29,178 nucleotides of DNA from Chara braunii (GCA_003427395.1 BFEA01000196.1:1069951-1099128); one strand, 5' to 3'; shown: positions 1 through 10,318, counted from the stretch's first letter. A program made the numbers and translations. The notes: generated from the letters alone by a model not told the origin.

Positions 1-360
1 TGTGTGTAGCATGAGTTGCGTACGGGCACGACACGTCATACCCGCACAGCTCCGACCATGTCTGCACACCGCAAGCAAGAAGCAAGGCGCGGAGGCGATT
101 TGCAAACGCGGCAGGGTAAGGCCCAATCGTGTGTCCATTTGTGGTGAGGGCGAGACAAGCCGGTTTTGCCGAAGGTAAGTGGGCACGCAAGGGGGGCGCA
201 AGACGAAAAAAGGGAGTCGAGCAAGGACCTGCTTTCTACGGGGAATCATTACGTCCAACATATTTGCATTCGAGCCATTCCGCACGACACCCCAGACAAC
301 CCACATAACATGTACATAATTACCTCGACATCATACCCTCCTTCTTTTTATCAATAAGCG
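1..360. other. No gene recognised, mixed-composition DNA
   Basis: Short frames occur on both strands but none has recognisable domain content, a splice context or a codon pattern that sets it apart. I see no repeat, RNA gene or transposon end here. Confidence 0.5.
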
Positions 361-560
361 AGGAGGAGAAAGAGTGGAGAAAGAGAGGAGAGGAGGAAGA
401 TTACGAGGAGGACGAACAGGGGGAAGAGGCGGAGGGGGAGGAAGGAGAGGACGAAGGGGAAAAAAAGGGGGGGGAAAAAACAGAAAGGTAGGAGGACGAA
501 GAAAGATCAGAGGAGAAAAAGATCGGAGAAAGAAGAAGAAGAAGGAAAAGGTAAAAGACG
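361..560. repeat. Purine-rich (GGA/GA/A) low-complexity tract
   Basis: The plus strand is almost pure A and G for about 200 bases, made of GAGGA, GGAAGA and AAAGAAG runs. Frames through it encode only Arg/Lys/Gly strings on plus or Pro/Leu/Phe/Ser strings on minus, which is a composition effect. Mirror-like purine tracts of this kind can form triplex DNA, but no clear mirror centre is visible. Confidence 0.85.
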
Positions 561-774
561 AAGCAAGACCTTCCATACATCCCCCAGTGAGCCCATAGAT
601 GCAACCTGTCCCCCACTAGTCTTTTCCAAGCACACACCATGATAAGCACAATCATCCAAAAAGAAGGAAAAAGGAAACACTTCACACGATATTACAAACA
701 CTCAATAAAGTTCCAAAACAATCATTGCCACAGTATTCCTCGTTGCCATGTACCAATCATGTAATCCTCCGACT

Positions 775-1215
775 AACAAGGAGAAAAAAAGGGGAGAGGA
801 TAGGGGGGAGAAAGGTCTTTGGGCGAGATAGGGAGAATGGGGGGGCGGGGAAAGGAAGATCCTGCTTCAGCTCTATCCTCCTGGCCAATCGTGCTCCTGT
901 CTTCGCACAGACCATCTCGCCGAATCGCAGGAAGGGCATGGCAAATCCCTGAAACGTTTTTCTACCCCATGCCATTTGGGGCGTCATCAGAGGGGGGGAC
1001 ATCTTCCATGGTCTTTGGAAGGTGGAGGGGGTGTGGAAGTGCGAGGGGGAGTGTGGCGAGGGGGGGTGTGGGGGGTGGGGGCGGTGGTCATGGGGGTGGG
1101 GAGGAAATCTGGGGAGGGGGGAAGGGGGGGACAGAATCCAAGTGGTGGGGGAGAAGGGAGGGAGTATATGAAGAAGAGGAAGGAGAGAAAGGATAAGAAG
1201 GACAAAAAAGCTAAA
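775..1215. repeat. G-rich low-complexity block
   Basis: Many runs of 4-7 G separated by one to a few bases, densest at about 1023-1160. Four or more closely spaced G-runs fit the general pattern for G-quadruplexes on the plus strand. The overlapping frames are Gly/Glu/Lys-rich or Pro-rich and are not credible genes. Confidence 0.75.
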
Positions 1216-1284
1216 AAAACGTGAGAAGACGTCCTCGTCGCGGTCTTCAACTCCATCGCTCCCGTCACGCGCTACTCAACCAGT

Positions 1285-1611
1285 ATGCGCAATCCGCAAG
1301 CAGCACCAATCGTAAAGAACAGACAGCAGCAACAAGTCAAGAACAAAGAAATGAAGCAGATGGTGCACGCAATCAGCAGCGCAAAGCACCTAGAGGAAGT
1401 GCACAACAAGACCCTCTCGGAGAGGCAAGCGGCAGAGAGTAAGCATGCTATGGCGATGTTAGGGAGCAAGGCGAGGAGAAACAGGAGGGTCAGGCAGGCG
1501 CCCAACGTTGGCGTGATCGAGCCTGGGGAGAGCAGGGTAGGCCCCGCGTGGCATATCGCGTCGGTTTGCATGGCGCGGAGCCGAGGTGCGATTGAGGTAG
1601 CAGAAAAATGA
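1285..1611 (+). CDS. Uncertain 108-residue ORF, no family recognised
   Basis: This frame escapes the homopolymer composition of its surroundings. It is rich in Gln, Lys, Glu, Ala and Arg. Residues about 15-60 look like an amphipathic helix, with a QQQQ near residue 18 and the basic stretch KARRNRR near residue 62. No catalytic motif, signal peptide or membrane segment is visible. A second plus-strand frame and a 143-residue minus-strand frame cover the same DNA, so at least two of the three must be spurious. It could be a fragment of a transposon gag-like protein or chance. No splice sites, TATA box or polyadenylation signal decide the matter. Confidence 0.15.
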   Translation: MRNPQAAPIVKNRQQQQVKNKEMKQMVHAISSAKHLEEVHNKTLSERQAAESKHAMAMLGSKARRNRRVRQAPNVGVIEPGESRVGPAWHIASVCMARSRGAIEVAEK

Positions 1612-1889
1612 CGAGAGAGCCTCACGCCTGGATCGTTACCGCTTCTTCCGTCTCCGGTTGCTCCTCCACTTGGTCCCGGTCGGCGAAGAAGTCCATGTCG
1701 CACGTCGCCTCACCAAGCACCCGCAGAACCGGAACGCACCGTGCCCTACCACCTGTAAGAACCAATTACTGCACGGTAGACCGATGAACAGTACCGCCAG
1801 CGTTAAGTCCTAATATAGCCCGCCCTTCATCTGGAATCGTGGAAAACCGACGAAAGCCTCCCCACACATCCTTTCATTCATCACAACAA

Positions 1890-1916
1890 TCCTACGTAAG
1901 AAAAAAAAAGCTAAGG

Positions 1917-1953
<37 letters not shown>

Positions 1954-2075
1954 GAGAAAAAAAAGGGGAAACAAAAAAAAACAAGAAACAAACGAAAAAA
2001 GAAGAAAAAAGAGAGAAGAACAAAAGAAAAGAAGGAAAAGAACCCCCTCCCCCCCCCCAAAAAAAAAGGGGAGAA
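1890..2075. repeat. A-rich tract with a 32-base A run
   Basis: An uninterrupted A run spans 1917-1948, followed by A/G-rich sequence to about 2040, then a C-run and a second A-run. A retroposon tail is possible, but I found no flanking target-site duplication, so it is left as low-complexity DNA. Confidence 0.85.
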
Positions 2076-2159
2076 GGGACTGTGCTGCTATCGATCCATG
2101 GCTTAGCCTCGATCTGGCCTCTTCTACGTACGCGACATTCCCGAGGTCCATCCGTACCT

Positions 2160-2270
2160 GTTCCATTTTTTCGAGCCGGGGGGGCGGCTTCCCCTTACGA
2201 AAGGGCCTCGGTCCTATCCCGGGGAGGAACGTATTTTATTGCTTCCCTCGGAAGGGGCAATTAGAAACGC
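2160..2270. other. GC-rich segment of unknown origin
   Basis: A compact GC-rich stretch with alternating G- and C-runs and short self-complementary pieces, unlike the A-rich flanks. The texture faintly recalls plant mitochondrial spacer DNA, but nothing diagnostic is visible and no organellar gene is recognised. Confidence 0.25.
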
Positions 2271-2279
2271 ATATATTGG

Positions 2280-2420
2280 ACAAAAGGAAACAAAAAGAAA
2301 AAATGGAAAAAAAAAAGGGGGGAAAAAAAGGGAAACAAAAAGAACCACAGAGAAATGGAAACGGAAGGAAAGGATCAGAAAAGGAGAACACAAACGGGCG
2401 GAATCGAGAAAAAAGTGAAA
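2280..2420. repeat. A/G-rich low-complexity tract
   Basis: Mostly A with short G runs. The overlapping frames are Lys/Glu/Gly strings and reflect composition only. Confidence 0.8.
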
Positions 2421-2495
2421 ACTTCATTCTTACAAGGCCCGCTGTGTCGGCCCGAGCCGCTCACCCATCCCCGTCAACGCTCAATCGTCCCGTAT

Positions 2496-2498
<3 letters not shown>

Positions 2499-2535
<37 letters not shown>
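2499..2535. repeat. (TG)n microsatellite
   Basis: About 18 uninterrupted TG units. It produces a Cys/Val string in one frame and a Thr/His string on the other strand; neither is protein evidence. Confidence 0.98.
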
Positions 2536-2537
<2 letters not shown>

Positions 2538-2595
2538 TCAGGAGTGATAAGCAATACCCCGCGGGGTCTCCCAACCCCTATATATATAAAAAACA

Positions 2596-2665
2596 AGTTC
2601 GGGCTTGGTCGATTTTGGGCCACGTTCGGGCTCGGTACCGAGCATTCGGGTTCAGTTGTGAAGTT
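2596..2665. repeat. TTCGGG-motif cluster with a 14-bp palindrome
   Basis: Three spaced copies of a TTCGGG-containing motif, two of them GTTCGGGCTYGG-like, lie within 60 bases. GCTCGGTACCGAGC at 2630-2643 is a perfect palindrome. It is probably a transposon remnant; no family is assigned. Confidence 0.5.
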
Positions 2666-2759
2666 ACGCAGGTTAAAAACAATCGCCCCCGCACTCACCA
2701 GGCCAATGAGGGATAAGGATAATCATGCAACCATACATAGGGAATTGATAAAACTTAGA

Positions 2760-4030
2760 CAAAAAAAGTCATGATCGGGATCCTTCTCAATATTTTGGGC
2801 CAACAAAGTCAAACAACCTTACAATAGGGAGGTATTAAACCACCACTACTTGGCCCAACTATTGGCCGCAAAAAAAAATAGATTAGAAACATATATAGTC
2901 GGATAAATTTGGGCGCTTTTGTATTGACTCGTACGTTTCTTAAAGCCACATTTTGTCTACGGGCACGACTTTAGGAAGTACCGGTGGTTTAACGATCAAG
3001 CGACATGTAGGGTAGCACAATGGAGGGGCTTGAAAATTACATTGGACAACCTCACAACAACAGTAAGAGTCTTCCTTTCCGAATTCCTCTCGTCACACGA
3101 AGGTCGAGTAATCAACCATAGAGGTAAAAAAATTCAAGTCAAATTGCTTGCAACATCCAAAGAGAAGTAAACTGATGAGATATACAAATCTATACGTGTT
3201 ATGTCAACAATTGAATTTTTTATTATGATGTTATCGAGCGTATCGGCTCCCGCTTTTTTGCAAAGCGTCGAAGCCCTCCAGCCATATCACGCAGGAGTTT
3301 AACAAAATAAACGAAATCAAGAGACAACTTGGGAACGACGAGAAGTATCCCGCGAGCCACCGAGATGGCCGCAGTCGCGTCGTCCCTTCACCATTCTAGC
3401 CGGGTGCGCCATTTGTACATCCCGCGGTCCCCTACGACAGGATAGGTGCCCGCAGGGCATAAGCTTTCTTTCCCTAAGGGGCTGTCACCATCCTTAGGGG
3501 CGTATCCCTACCGAGCTACTGACCAACGCAGAAAAACTTTTAGATGCAATTGCAGAGGTAGGTCAGGCGAGGGCGTTTGTTAGTTCGTTGTAGTATAAAT
3601 ACGCTTGGTTAACGTCAAGCGAACTCAAACGATATCCATTCCTAGGGCGCTGATCTCCTGGGTACGGAGCAAATGTCAGTCGACTAGGACGGTCTCAACC
3701 AAGCGTGAAACCCAACATTAATCCAAGTCCTTTTAGACACATAGTCAAAAGAAAGTAACAATATCCACATATAATTACATCAAAAGAAAATGACCGTAGT
3801 CAGTAGATAGCACATCCAATATGAAATGATAACTAAAAGGATTTAAATCATCATACAGTACATTCAACAACACAAGATCAAAATAAAATCCGACCACCGT
3901 AGGTCGAACTCCACAAAACAGTCATATAACCGCCAACATGGAGTTGGCTACCGACAACGACATTTATGCAGCCGATGTGGTAATCGGCCGCCTTAGTTTT
4001 GACTTGATGAGACGCGCTGCCAAAGTCATT
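2760..4030. other. Unassigned intergenic DNA with short hairpins
   Basis: No gene is supported. Visible structures are TGCCC-gca-GGGCA near 3447, CCCTAAG paired with CTTAGGG across 3474-3508, and CGCTTG paired with CAAGCG at about 3602-3621. A TATAAATA sequence near 3594 lies just upstream of the last hairpin and could be a relic promoter of a transposable element, but no transcription unit follows it. Confidence 0.4.
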
Positions 4031-4131
4031 CATTTCAACCAACCGCTGACCTAAGATCATACACGCTCACACCAGTCTTCATACTTTCATAATCTTCTTG
4101 GATGACAGGCTGCTTTGTGAATGATTCTTGA

Positions 4132-4339
4132 TCAGGGGCATTGCTTGAAGTGTTGCATGTCTCTTCCTCTAGGAAGCGGTCTGAGGTACTCCTCCTCCTC
4201 GCCCGAGCACAAGACTCGGATCTCAAAAGTTGTGTCGTCTCCACCGAATCGGCAAAGTACCCCCCCCCGTAGAACGGTCCACTCCGGGTCGATAACAGGG
4301 TCGGCTCCTAAAGCAACGAACCCCCGCCCCAGATGCTTC
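4132..4339 (-). CDS. Candidate terminal exon, protein unknown
   Basis: Reading the minus strand, a T-run ends in TTCTTCAG immediately before position 4339, a good 3' splice acceptor with its pyrimidine tract. The frame entering from there stays open for about 68 codons and stops with TGA at 4134-4132. The product has a mixed, non-repetitive composition with short patterns such as GADPVIDPEW, CRFGGDDTTFE and CSGEEEEYL, more protein-like than most frames in this window. A run of nine G within it (minus strand) is a likely frameshift hotspot. A second minus frame (4244-4035), overlapping the end of this one, continues with acidic, Ser/Thr-rich sequence, so the original reading frame may have been broken. 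No family is recognised and no upstream exon was found. It may be a transposon-captured gene fragment. Confidence 0.3.
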
Positions 4340-4399
4340 CTGAAGAAAAAAAATGTGTTCACCGCAAGTAACTTTCAATTATTCTCACTCCTCCTAAGT

Positions 4400-5100
4400 T
4401 CAGGGTAGCTTAGACGAAAAGAGTCAAAGGAGATAGAAAATGAGAATCATTTGGACAGGTACAGGTAGATAGGGTCATTCGAGATAGAAAGGGTCAATCA
4501 TAGAAAAAGACAGTCCATTTGACCTCATCTGCTTTATTTCAATCGTATTCATTCTATGACACATGCTGAACAAATCTTCTTCAGAACAACAAGTTAACTT
4601 TGACAGGCAGGCAGGGGGTAAGTACAAGAAAGACGATTTTTTTATATGTCCCATATAGGCATAAATCAAGCTCCTTTATAGGCATCCCTCTACCTACCTG
4701 CACACCAAGCTAAGAAAACAAGTTGAAAAGAAAACAATATCATCCCAAACTCAAGTCAGACTTTTCCATTCACATGCATGACTCACACAACTTTCCCCTA
4801 CCTTTTCTTTCGAACATTCAAAATGAACAAGGTCAAACAAAGTGTGGGTGCACACAGGTGTGAAGGAAAATCTGAGTAAATCAACTAACCTTAAGTGAAG
4901 TTGAAGAGACGGCCCACTCAAGAAGACCGTGTAAAATCGCGCTCCAGATAAGACAATCGCCACAACGAGTCGTTAACAAGGCGATTCACACCACTCCCTT
5001 GTGACAGCCGTTTGCCACATTACTTTCTCAATACACATTCACCGCCAATAACTTGATAGCGCCTCAAAGCCGTCGTCACTCGCCTCCAATGTCACCACGT
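4400..5100. other. No feature recognised
   Basis: AT-rich single-copy-looking DNA. Short frames on both strands lack domain features, and no repeat arms or tandem periodicity were seen. Confidence 0.5.
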
Positions 5101-5209
5101 CATTGTGGCTTCACGCTCACGCCACTGCAAAACGCACTACCACTTCAGCGGCACCTTCCCTGCACCAATGCCCAACCACCGCTTTATGTTGTCAGTGCAA
5201 AAATATTGT

Positions 5210-5445
5210 CGCCATCGCTGTGAAAAATCGGCAGCGCTTCTGCACCACTGTCGTAAAACCAGGTCCGTCACCGCAAAAATTCGGCAGCGCTTCCGCACCA
5301 CTGTTGTAAAACCAGTGCCGTCACCGCAAAAATTCGACAGCGCTTCCACACTACTATCGTTAAAACCAGTGCTGCCACCGCAAAATTTCGGCAGCGCTTC
5401 CGCACCACCGCCGTTAAAACCAGCGTTGTCGGTGCGAATACCCTT
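5210..5445. repeat. 53/54-bp tandem repeat, about four copies
   Basis: The anchor CAGCGCTTC recurs at 5232, 5285, 5338 and 5392, giving periods of 53, 53 and 54 bases. Each unit reads roughly: anchor, a CACCACTG-like word, a CGTAAAACCAG-like word, then CCGCAAAAATTCGG. The arrangement resembles subterminal repeats of plant DNA transposons such as CACTA elements, but that comparison is from memory. A repetitive 152-residue frame over it is a by-product. The same unit returns at 12590-12670. Confidence 0.9.
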
Positions 5446-5449
5446 ACAA

Positions 5450-6110
5450 GTGTATCCGCCCTGTTTTTTGCAAGTGACAGGAATTAAGTTTAATTTAAAG
5501 TTTGAGTGTACCGCACGAGTTGCGGCACTGTTCGCCGCTTACTTTGACTGGATGGTTGACTAGAATAGAGTGTGAGTGGGCGCGCTGACTTGAGGCGCGC
5601 GTGATTTTTATCTATTGATATTTGAAGAGCCGGTGTGATCGCCGGTCAAATTTTTACTTATTTATTTATGTCTGATTTAAAATAAGGATTCAAAAGATTT
5701 TTGTCTCCTGATTGGTGCACGTGCTTATGACCTATGCGTATGAGCGGAGGGCGGCTTCAACAACGGTAGGTCTTCTGCATGATAAACAAGGTAGCAGCAT
5801 CGAAGGTTGGCGGGGCGACGGACCGATTTTTATTCAGTTCCATGTTTTAAATTTTTATTTTTTTGTTAATTTTATTATTAAATTTTGTCCTTGTTGGTAA
5901 TCGGCTCTGAGACCAACGGGACTGGTTCGGTTGATACACCGGCAGACTTACGGGAAACGGTTCTGAGTTCGGGTTCCCGTGAGTTTGGGGTGCCGGCAGA
6001 AATTCACCTATCCTGTCGATCTTGAAAGCACGGGCGGGAGGTTCGAGTGCGCGTATGCGCGTCGGGCCCCATAAGGCGCTGAAGTACGCCCGGGCAACGA
6101 CTATGACGGT
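5450..6110. other. Unassigned DNA with a two-part hairpin
   Basis: No gene is supported. A clear nested hairpin lies at 5939-5996: CCGGCA (5939-5944) pairs with TGCCGG (5991-5996), and inside it ACGGGAA (5950-5956) pairs with TTCCCGT (5974-5980). A TTTA/TTTT-rich patch precedes it at 5830-5890. Confidence 0.5.
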
Positions 6111-6112
6111 CT

Positions 6113-6748
6113 TCAGAAATCCCCATATGGACGCCTACTATTATCACCAAGTCCGGCATTAGGCCCAGGCCGCCTGGGCCCTCGCCCCTGCTCCACAGCA
6201 AGTCGTGCCCTTAATCCCGCATTGAGGTTGTCCCCTCGGGAGCTCAACCGTTGTGAGCCCGAGGTGGTGGCAGGGTACTGTCGAAGTGGAGCGGGGAAGG
6301 GAAGGCTGTAGAGGGCTGCCCTCGGACCATAGGCTGTAGTGACCGGCAGCGGAGGCGAGCCGAGAGCGTAGCCGGGGCGGGTAGAAAATAGCGCAGCGGG
6401 CGGGGCGAGGCAGAGTTGCAGACGCTGCGGGTGAAGGAGAAGAAAGGACGAAAGAACCTGGACATGGGCCTTGCTAGGTTCGTGTGAAACAAAACAGGAC
6501 GACGATGGAGCTATGGAGGAATGGGGAAGCGCAACAGAGAAGGAGCAGAGTGCTATGGGGGGGAGAACTGGCGGAAGCAAGGAGCGATGGGGGAAGTGAC
6601 CCGGACGGATAGGCGATGGGGTCGGGCCGCTACGTCTTACCAGGCGCAGGGCCAGCAGCAGCGGGATGACGGGCGCCCACACGTCGAGGCCAAGCGGGGT
6701 GGTGAAAAACGGTGAGCAAATCCGGACGGGAAGGCGTACTGGATGCAT
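6113..6748 (-). CDS. Long ORF in GC-rich block, probably non-coding
   Basis: At 211 codons this is the longest open frame in the window, but its composition is Pro, Leu, Ser, Arg and Ala throughout with no motif, domain boundary or hydrophobic segment that I recognise. The block is GC-rich, which lowers stop-codon frequency, and other long frames overlap it on both strands (82 residues minus, 64 plus, and a 124-residue minus frame overlapping at its 5' end). The block sits next to a tandem-repeat tract, so it is most likely internal or terminal-repeat DNA of a large retroelement. It is listed so the frame is not missed, not because coding is supported. Confidence 0.12.
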   Translation of the reverse strand: MHPVRLPVRICSPFFTTPLGLDVWAPVIPLLLALRLVRRSGPTPSPIRPGHFPHRSLLPPVLPPIALCSFSVALPHSSIAPSSSCFVSHEPSKAHVQVLSSFLLLHPQRLQLCLAPPAALFSTRPGYALGSPPLPVTTAYGPRAALYSLPFPAPLRQYPATTSGSQRLSSRGDNLNAGLRARLAVEQGRGPRRPGPNAGLGDNSRRPYGDF

Positions 6749-7039
6749 GCGAGGTAAGAGAGGAGGAGCGGAGTAGGCAGTAGTGGAGGCAGGCGGAAAG
6801 GGACGACGGGGAACGGGCGTTGAACAGTAGGAAGGGGCCGACTAGGAAGCGACGGGGCAGCGCTAGGGGGATAAGTGGGAGGAGTGGATGAACCTAGACG
6901 CAGGCGGCGCCAGGTGCATTCGAAAACAAGATGACGGGGTGACGAGCTAAGCGCGGCCGGGGAAGTATAGATCGCCCGATTCTTGGCGGAATCGGGCGGG
7001 GAAAGAGACAATTTGGGAGCTTTAGTGTAGGACGAAGTC

Positions 7040-7575
7040 GGTAGTGTGGTTAGTTTTAGTGATTAGATTAGTAGATTGGGAGGTTAGTGAGAAGGAAGCT
7101 CCGCAGAGCTATGGTGGAGAAGGAAGGAGGTGGGAGTAGAAGATTCGAACCTCACTCGATCCTCGATGGATTCGAGTGAGATGAGATACTAAATAGGGGT
7201 TATGGGCCAGGGCGAATCTGACTATGAAATCAGTTGTAGAGAAAGGTTAGTAGGATAAAAGTTAGTAGGGAGAAGTGTCGTGATGAGCTATGGTGGAGAG
7301 AAGAGAGAAGAGGAGGAAATGAGCAGTTTTCCCTCGTTCGAGGACGAAAATGGGGGAGGAGAGATTCGCTCCGGGGTTTTTTGGCCAGGGCGAACCTGTT
7401 GGTGAGGTTAGTTTTGACGATCGATTAGTAGAATCGGGGGTAAGTGAGAAAGGCACTGCGCGGGGCTATGGAGGGGGTAAAAGACGAAAGGGAGAAAAAT
7501 GGGTTTTTCCCCCTCATTGATGAACGGAATCGAGCAGGAAAGAGCGTTAGATAGGGGTTTTTAGGTATTGTGGAT
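7040..7575. repeat. ~179-bp tandem repeat, three diverged copies
   Basis: The anchor GCTATGG recurs at 7108, 7287 and 7465 (periods 179 and 178). Other shared words are GATTAGTAG-like and GGCCAGGGCGAA-like segments. At matching points the units carry different short hairpins: CTCACTCGA/TCGAGTGAG at 7151-7180 in unit 1, CCTCG-tt-CGAGG in unit 2 and a weaker TCAT/ATGA in unit 3. It is probably a repeat inside a decayed retroelement. Confidence 0.85.
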
Positions 7576-8640
7576 TCATTGATGAAGTTATATTCGGGAA
7601 AGAGGGCGTAAATTTTTGGCTTATTGAACGTAGGCTGCGACCGGGGGAATAGCTGGTTAGATGTAGAATGAACCTATCCGTATACTAAGGGTATATCCAT
7701 TCGATTTGGTGCACCCTGTCGACGGGAATAGCGAGGGGGAGTCGGAAGATCAACGGGCAGGTCGTAGAAGGAGGAGAGGAACTTACCGGTAGCAGCCGGC
7801 ATCGCGACAGGGTGTGTCCCTTTGTGTTGACCGGTCAGTATCACTAGGAGGTTCGTCGTCAAAGCTGAAGCCGGGTGTCTTGTAAGAAAGAACCAGACTT
7901 CGAGTTAAACGGGCGGACACAGCTACGCAGGCGAGTGCAAACAGGTCAGTTGGAGAGCGAGCGTGGACACAGGAATGGGCTAGCTCCTAGGCTGCAGGGG
8001 CTAGTCATTAGCCGGCGTACGAAATGCAGAGTATGGGATATCCAGCGTGATCCTCTGTGTAAGAGCGGGTGTGCTCGAACAGTGAGTTAAGTGTAACTGC
8101 TAAGCTGGGGGTTCTGAGCGCTGTGCCCCACGGTCGTCTGGTGGAAGCCTGTATGCGAACTGTGCCCCAAGTTGCCGTGTCTCCGAGCTCAAGTTTGGGC
8201 GTTAGCCACCAGTCTGTCATACCACCTGCACAGGAAGCAAGCGAGAGCGTGGTTGCACTGGTCTCGGAGCCGATACCCGCTATCCCATGCGCCGCAGGGC
8301 GCCCGAGTGAAGGAACGCCACCGGGAAGGAAGTCTGCCATAGCTGCGCTGTGAAGGGGGGGGCGTGCGCCTGCGTATAAGACAACAATAGAGTGAGTAGG
8401 AGAGTGGTACGTACCTGGGATTGGCGGCAGTCTGCAGGGTCAGTGGTCTGCAGGTTTGGCACCCGCGTACGCTACAGTTGCTGTTGCAGGTGCCACTGCT
8501 AAGGCTCTGGCTGGGGGCGGAGGTATGATGTGAAGGGGGTGATTGGATGGCAAGGGAGGCTGCTATTACAACATGGAGTACTGGTTGCGAAAGGGGGATA
8601 TTGCTGCGAACTAGGAGGTTGTTAGAGTGTTGACTTCAAC
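7576..8640. other. Unassigned, probably retroelement DNA
   Basis: CACCCTGTCG at 7712-7721 and CGACAGGGTG at 7805-7814 are perfect 10-bp inverted arms about 80 bases apart. A 94-residue plus-strand frame at 8069-8353, Ala/Ser/Pro/Val-rich, overlaps a 110-residue minus frame. Neither has a recognisable motif, so neither is called as a gene. Confidence 0.35.
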
Positions 8641-9200
8641 AGCTTGGCTTCAGTTTAACCGGCGGCTGCTGTTGATTGGCCACCATTGCGGGGCCCTCAG
8701 GCGAATCGAGGAATCAAGGCCCTCTTTCGCGAGCCTGAGTACACCCCTCTTGGATCTGAGAGTCTAAAACTTTCTCTTTCTATCCTTCTTACTCTAAGTC
8801 TGGTCTTTTGGTTCTGAGAGGAAGGCGGCAGGCGGGATTGCAACCCGTAGGACCGCAGCAAGACTCTGTGGGGAGTCAGCCCACCGATTGCGGGAGCTCT
8901 GCCGGAACTCAGGAGGGGTTCTAGAGGCAGGGATCCAACATGTAATCTTTTGCTTTCCCTCTATAAACCCAGATTATAACCCATACTTGTATCTCCCATT
9001 GCATCGCTGACTGAATATATGGAGTGCAGCCCTACTTTATCTTTTGACTTTCAGGACACTGAACAAGACTAAGTAAAGGAATGTCTGTTCAAGTTTCAGT
9101 TTCAGCTTTATTGATTGTGTGAATTCAGATTGCTGAAAAAAACTGCATTTGGGGAAGGCAGGATGGAGGACTATGTTGATTGAGGGTTTGATAGGGTCAT
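8641..9200. other. LTR/UTR-like DNA with short stems
   Basis: Paired arms include CAACAGC with GCTGTTG (about 8637-8675), CTCAGGC with GCCTGAG (about 8697-8739) and GACTC-tgtggg-GAGTC (about 8863-8878). No gene. The stretch leads without a break into the TAAGTT stem-loop array, so it may belong to the same element. Confidence 0.4.
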
Positions 9201-9201
9201 T

Positions 9202-10089
9202 AAGGCTGGGAAGTCCCCATAAGTTTGGGGAGACTCAGTGCCTTGCTTATTTTGGTTTGCATGGAGCGTCAGACTCTTCTATAAGTTTAGGGGGTTTGAT
9301 TGCTCATGGAGGGTTGAGCCGCTCTATAATTTTAGGTGGCCTAACTGCTCTGACTTGTGAGGACTGACTGTGGTTGACTTTTCAGGGACCAAGTGCATTC
9401 TGTAAGTTCAGATGCCTTGGTCGCCTTGTTTATTTTGGGTTTTCCTATGTTTATCTGGTTCTGAACGAGGAGGTCTGAGCTGTTCTATAAGTTTAGGTGG
9501 CTCAACCTCTTCCTGCTTTTTATTTAAAAAAAAAGGAACCTGACAAAGGGGCAGACTCTTCTGTAAGTTCAGGGGGTCTGACTCGATGCCACACACATGA
9601 TGATTCAGAGAGAAATTAAATTGGCAGAGAGTTAGACCCTTCTGTAAGTTCAGGGGGTCTGGCTCAAAGCCTCGCACATGCTGGAACCCAATGGTTATAA
9701 CTTGATTATACCTTACTACTATTTTATCTCAGAACGAGCTAATCAGACTGTTCTATAAGTTTAGGTGGTCTAACTATAGCCGTATCACAACTTGAAGACA
9801 ATATAACTAAGAATAAAACTGGTGGTAAACTGGGGCAGACTGAACTTAAGTTAGTTCAGTCATGTGCAGCCTTAGAAGACAAAGGTGAAGACAAGTATAA
9901 ATAACTTGGATACTTTAAACAGTTCAGGGCGACTAGAGTGGTCTAGTCATGTGCCCAAAGAAGAGAAAAGTAGTTGTGCCCTCTGTTTGTGTATATTTGG
10001 CCAAGTCAGAACGCTCTATAAGTTTAGGTATTCTGACTCTAGGCCTGGCTAAGCTGGGCGCGCTCTGTAAGTTCAGGCGGCCTCGCCTA
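9202..10089 (+). repeat. Array of 11 stem-loops with a TAAGTT hexaloop
   Basis: Loops lie at 9220, 9282, 9327, 9403, 9488, 9564, 9645, 9756, 9847, 10019 and 10068 (first base of each). Ten are TAAGTT; the one at 9327 is TAATTT. Each loop is closed by complementary triplets that differ between copies: CCA/TGG, CTA/TAG, CTG/CAG or ACT/AGT. In most copies an unpaired T sits just 5' of the upper triplet. Outer stems differ in sequence but still pair; the 9387-9422 copy has 14 pairs with two bulged T, and the 9838-9861 copy has nine perfect pairs. The copies are drawn here as plus-strand RNA folds, but the actual strand of transcription is unknown. A related hairpin without the hexaloop, GACTAGA-gtgg-TCTAGTC, lies at 9931-9948. 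I do not recognise the family. Confidence 0.85.
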
Positions 10090-10318
10090 TGCCTTATGTA
10101 AAGATGGGTATAAAGGGCTAAATCATTGAGAGACCATGAACTATTGTTTGTTCAGGTATACCTTGGGATGGCGAGAGTACTTACCTTTGTGGTTTGACCT
10201 GCATGTGGCTGAGTGAGATGGCTACATGATCTGAGTTTCAACTTGATAGGTAGTTGATTTAGCTGCTTGCCATGTGCTAGAGCGATAAGAGTTAGTTTCA
10301 ATTCCTGCATTTTCTGAG

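Noticed and set aside
2160-2270. Inserted organellar DNA
   Set aside because: GC-rich texture only; no organellar gene or recognisable intron part was identified.
3590-3605. TATAAATA as a promoter
   Set aside because: No transcription unit, start codon context or repeat boundary follows it, and such AT words are expected by chance here.
5105-5563. 152-residue plus-strand frame with a repeated TTVVKP-type unit
   Set aside because: It is produced by the 53/54-bp DNA repeat. The 53-base periods shift the frame, so a protein repeat is not conserved.
9395-9415. CTGTAAGTTCAG read as a 5' splice donor (GTAAGT) joined to an acceptor (TTCAG)
   Set aside because: Half the copies read CTATAAGTTTAG, which lacks GT, and the space is far too small for an intron. 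The stem-loop with paired triplets explains all copies.
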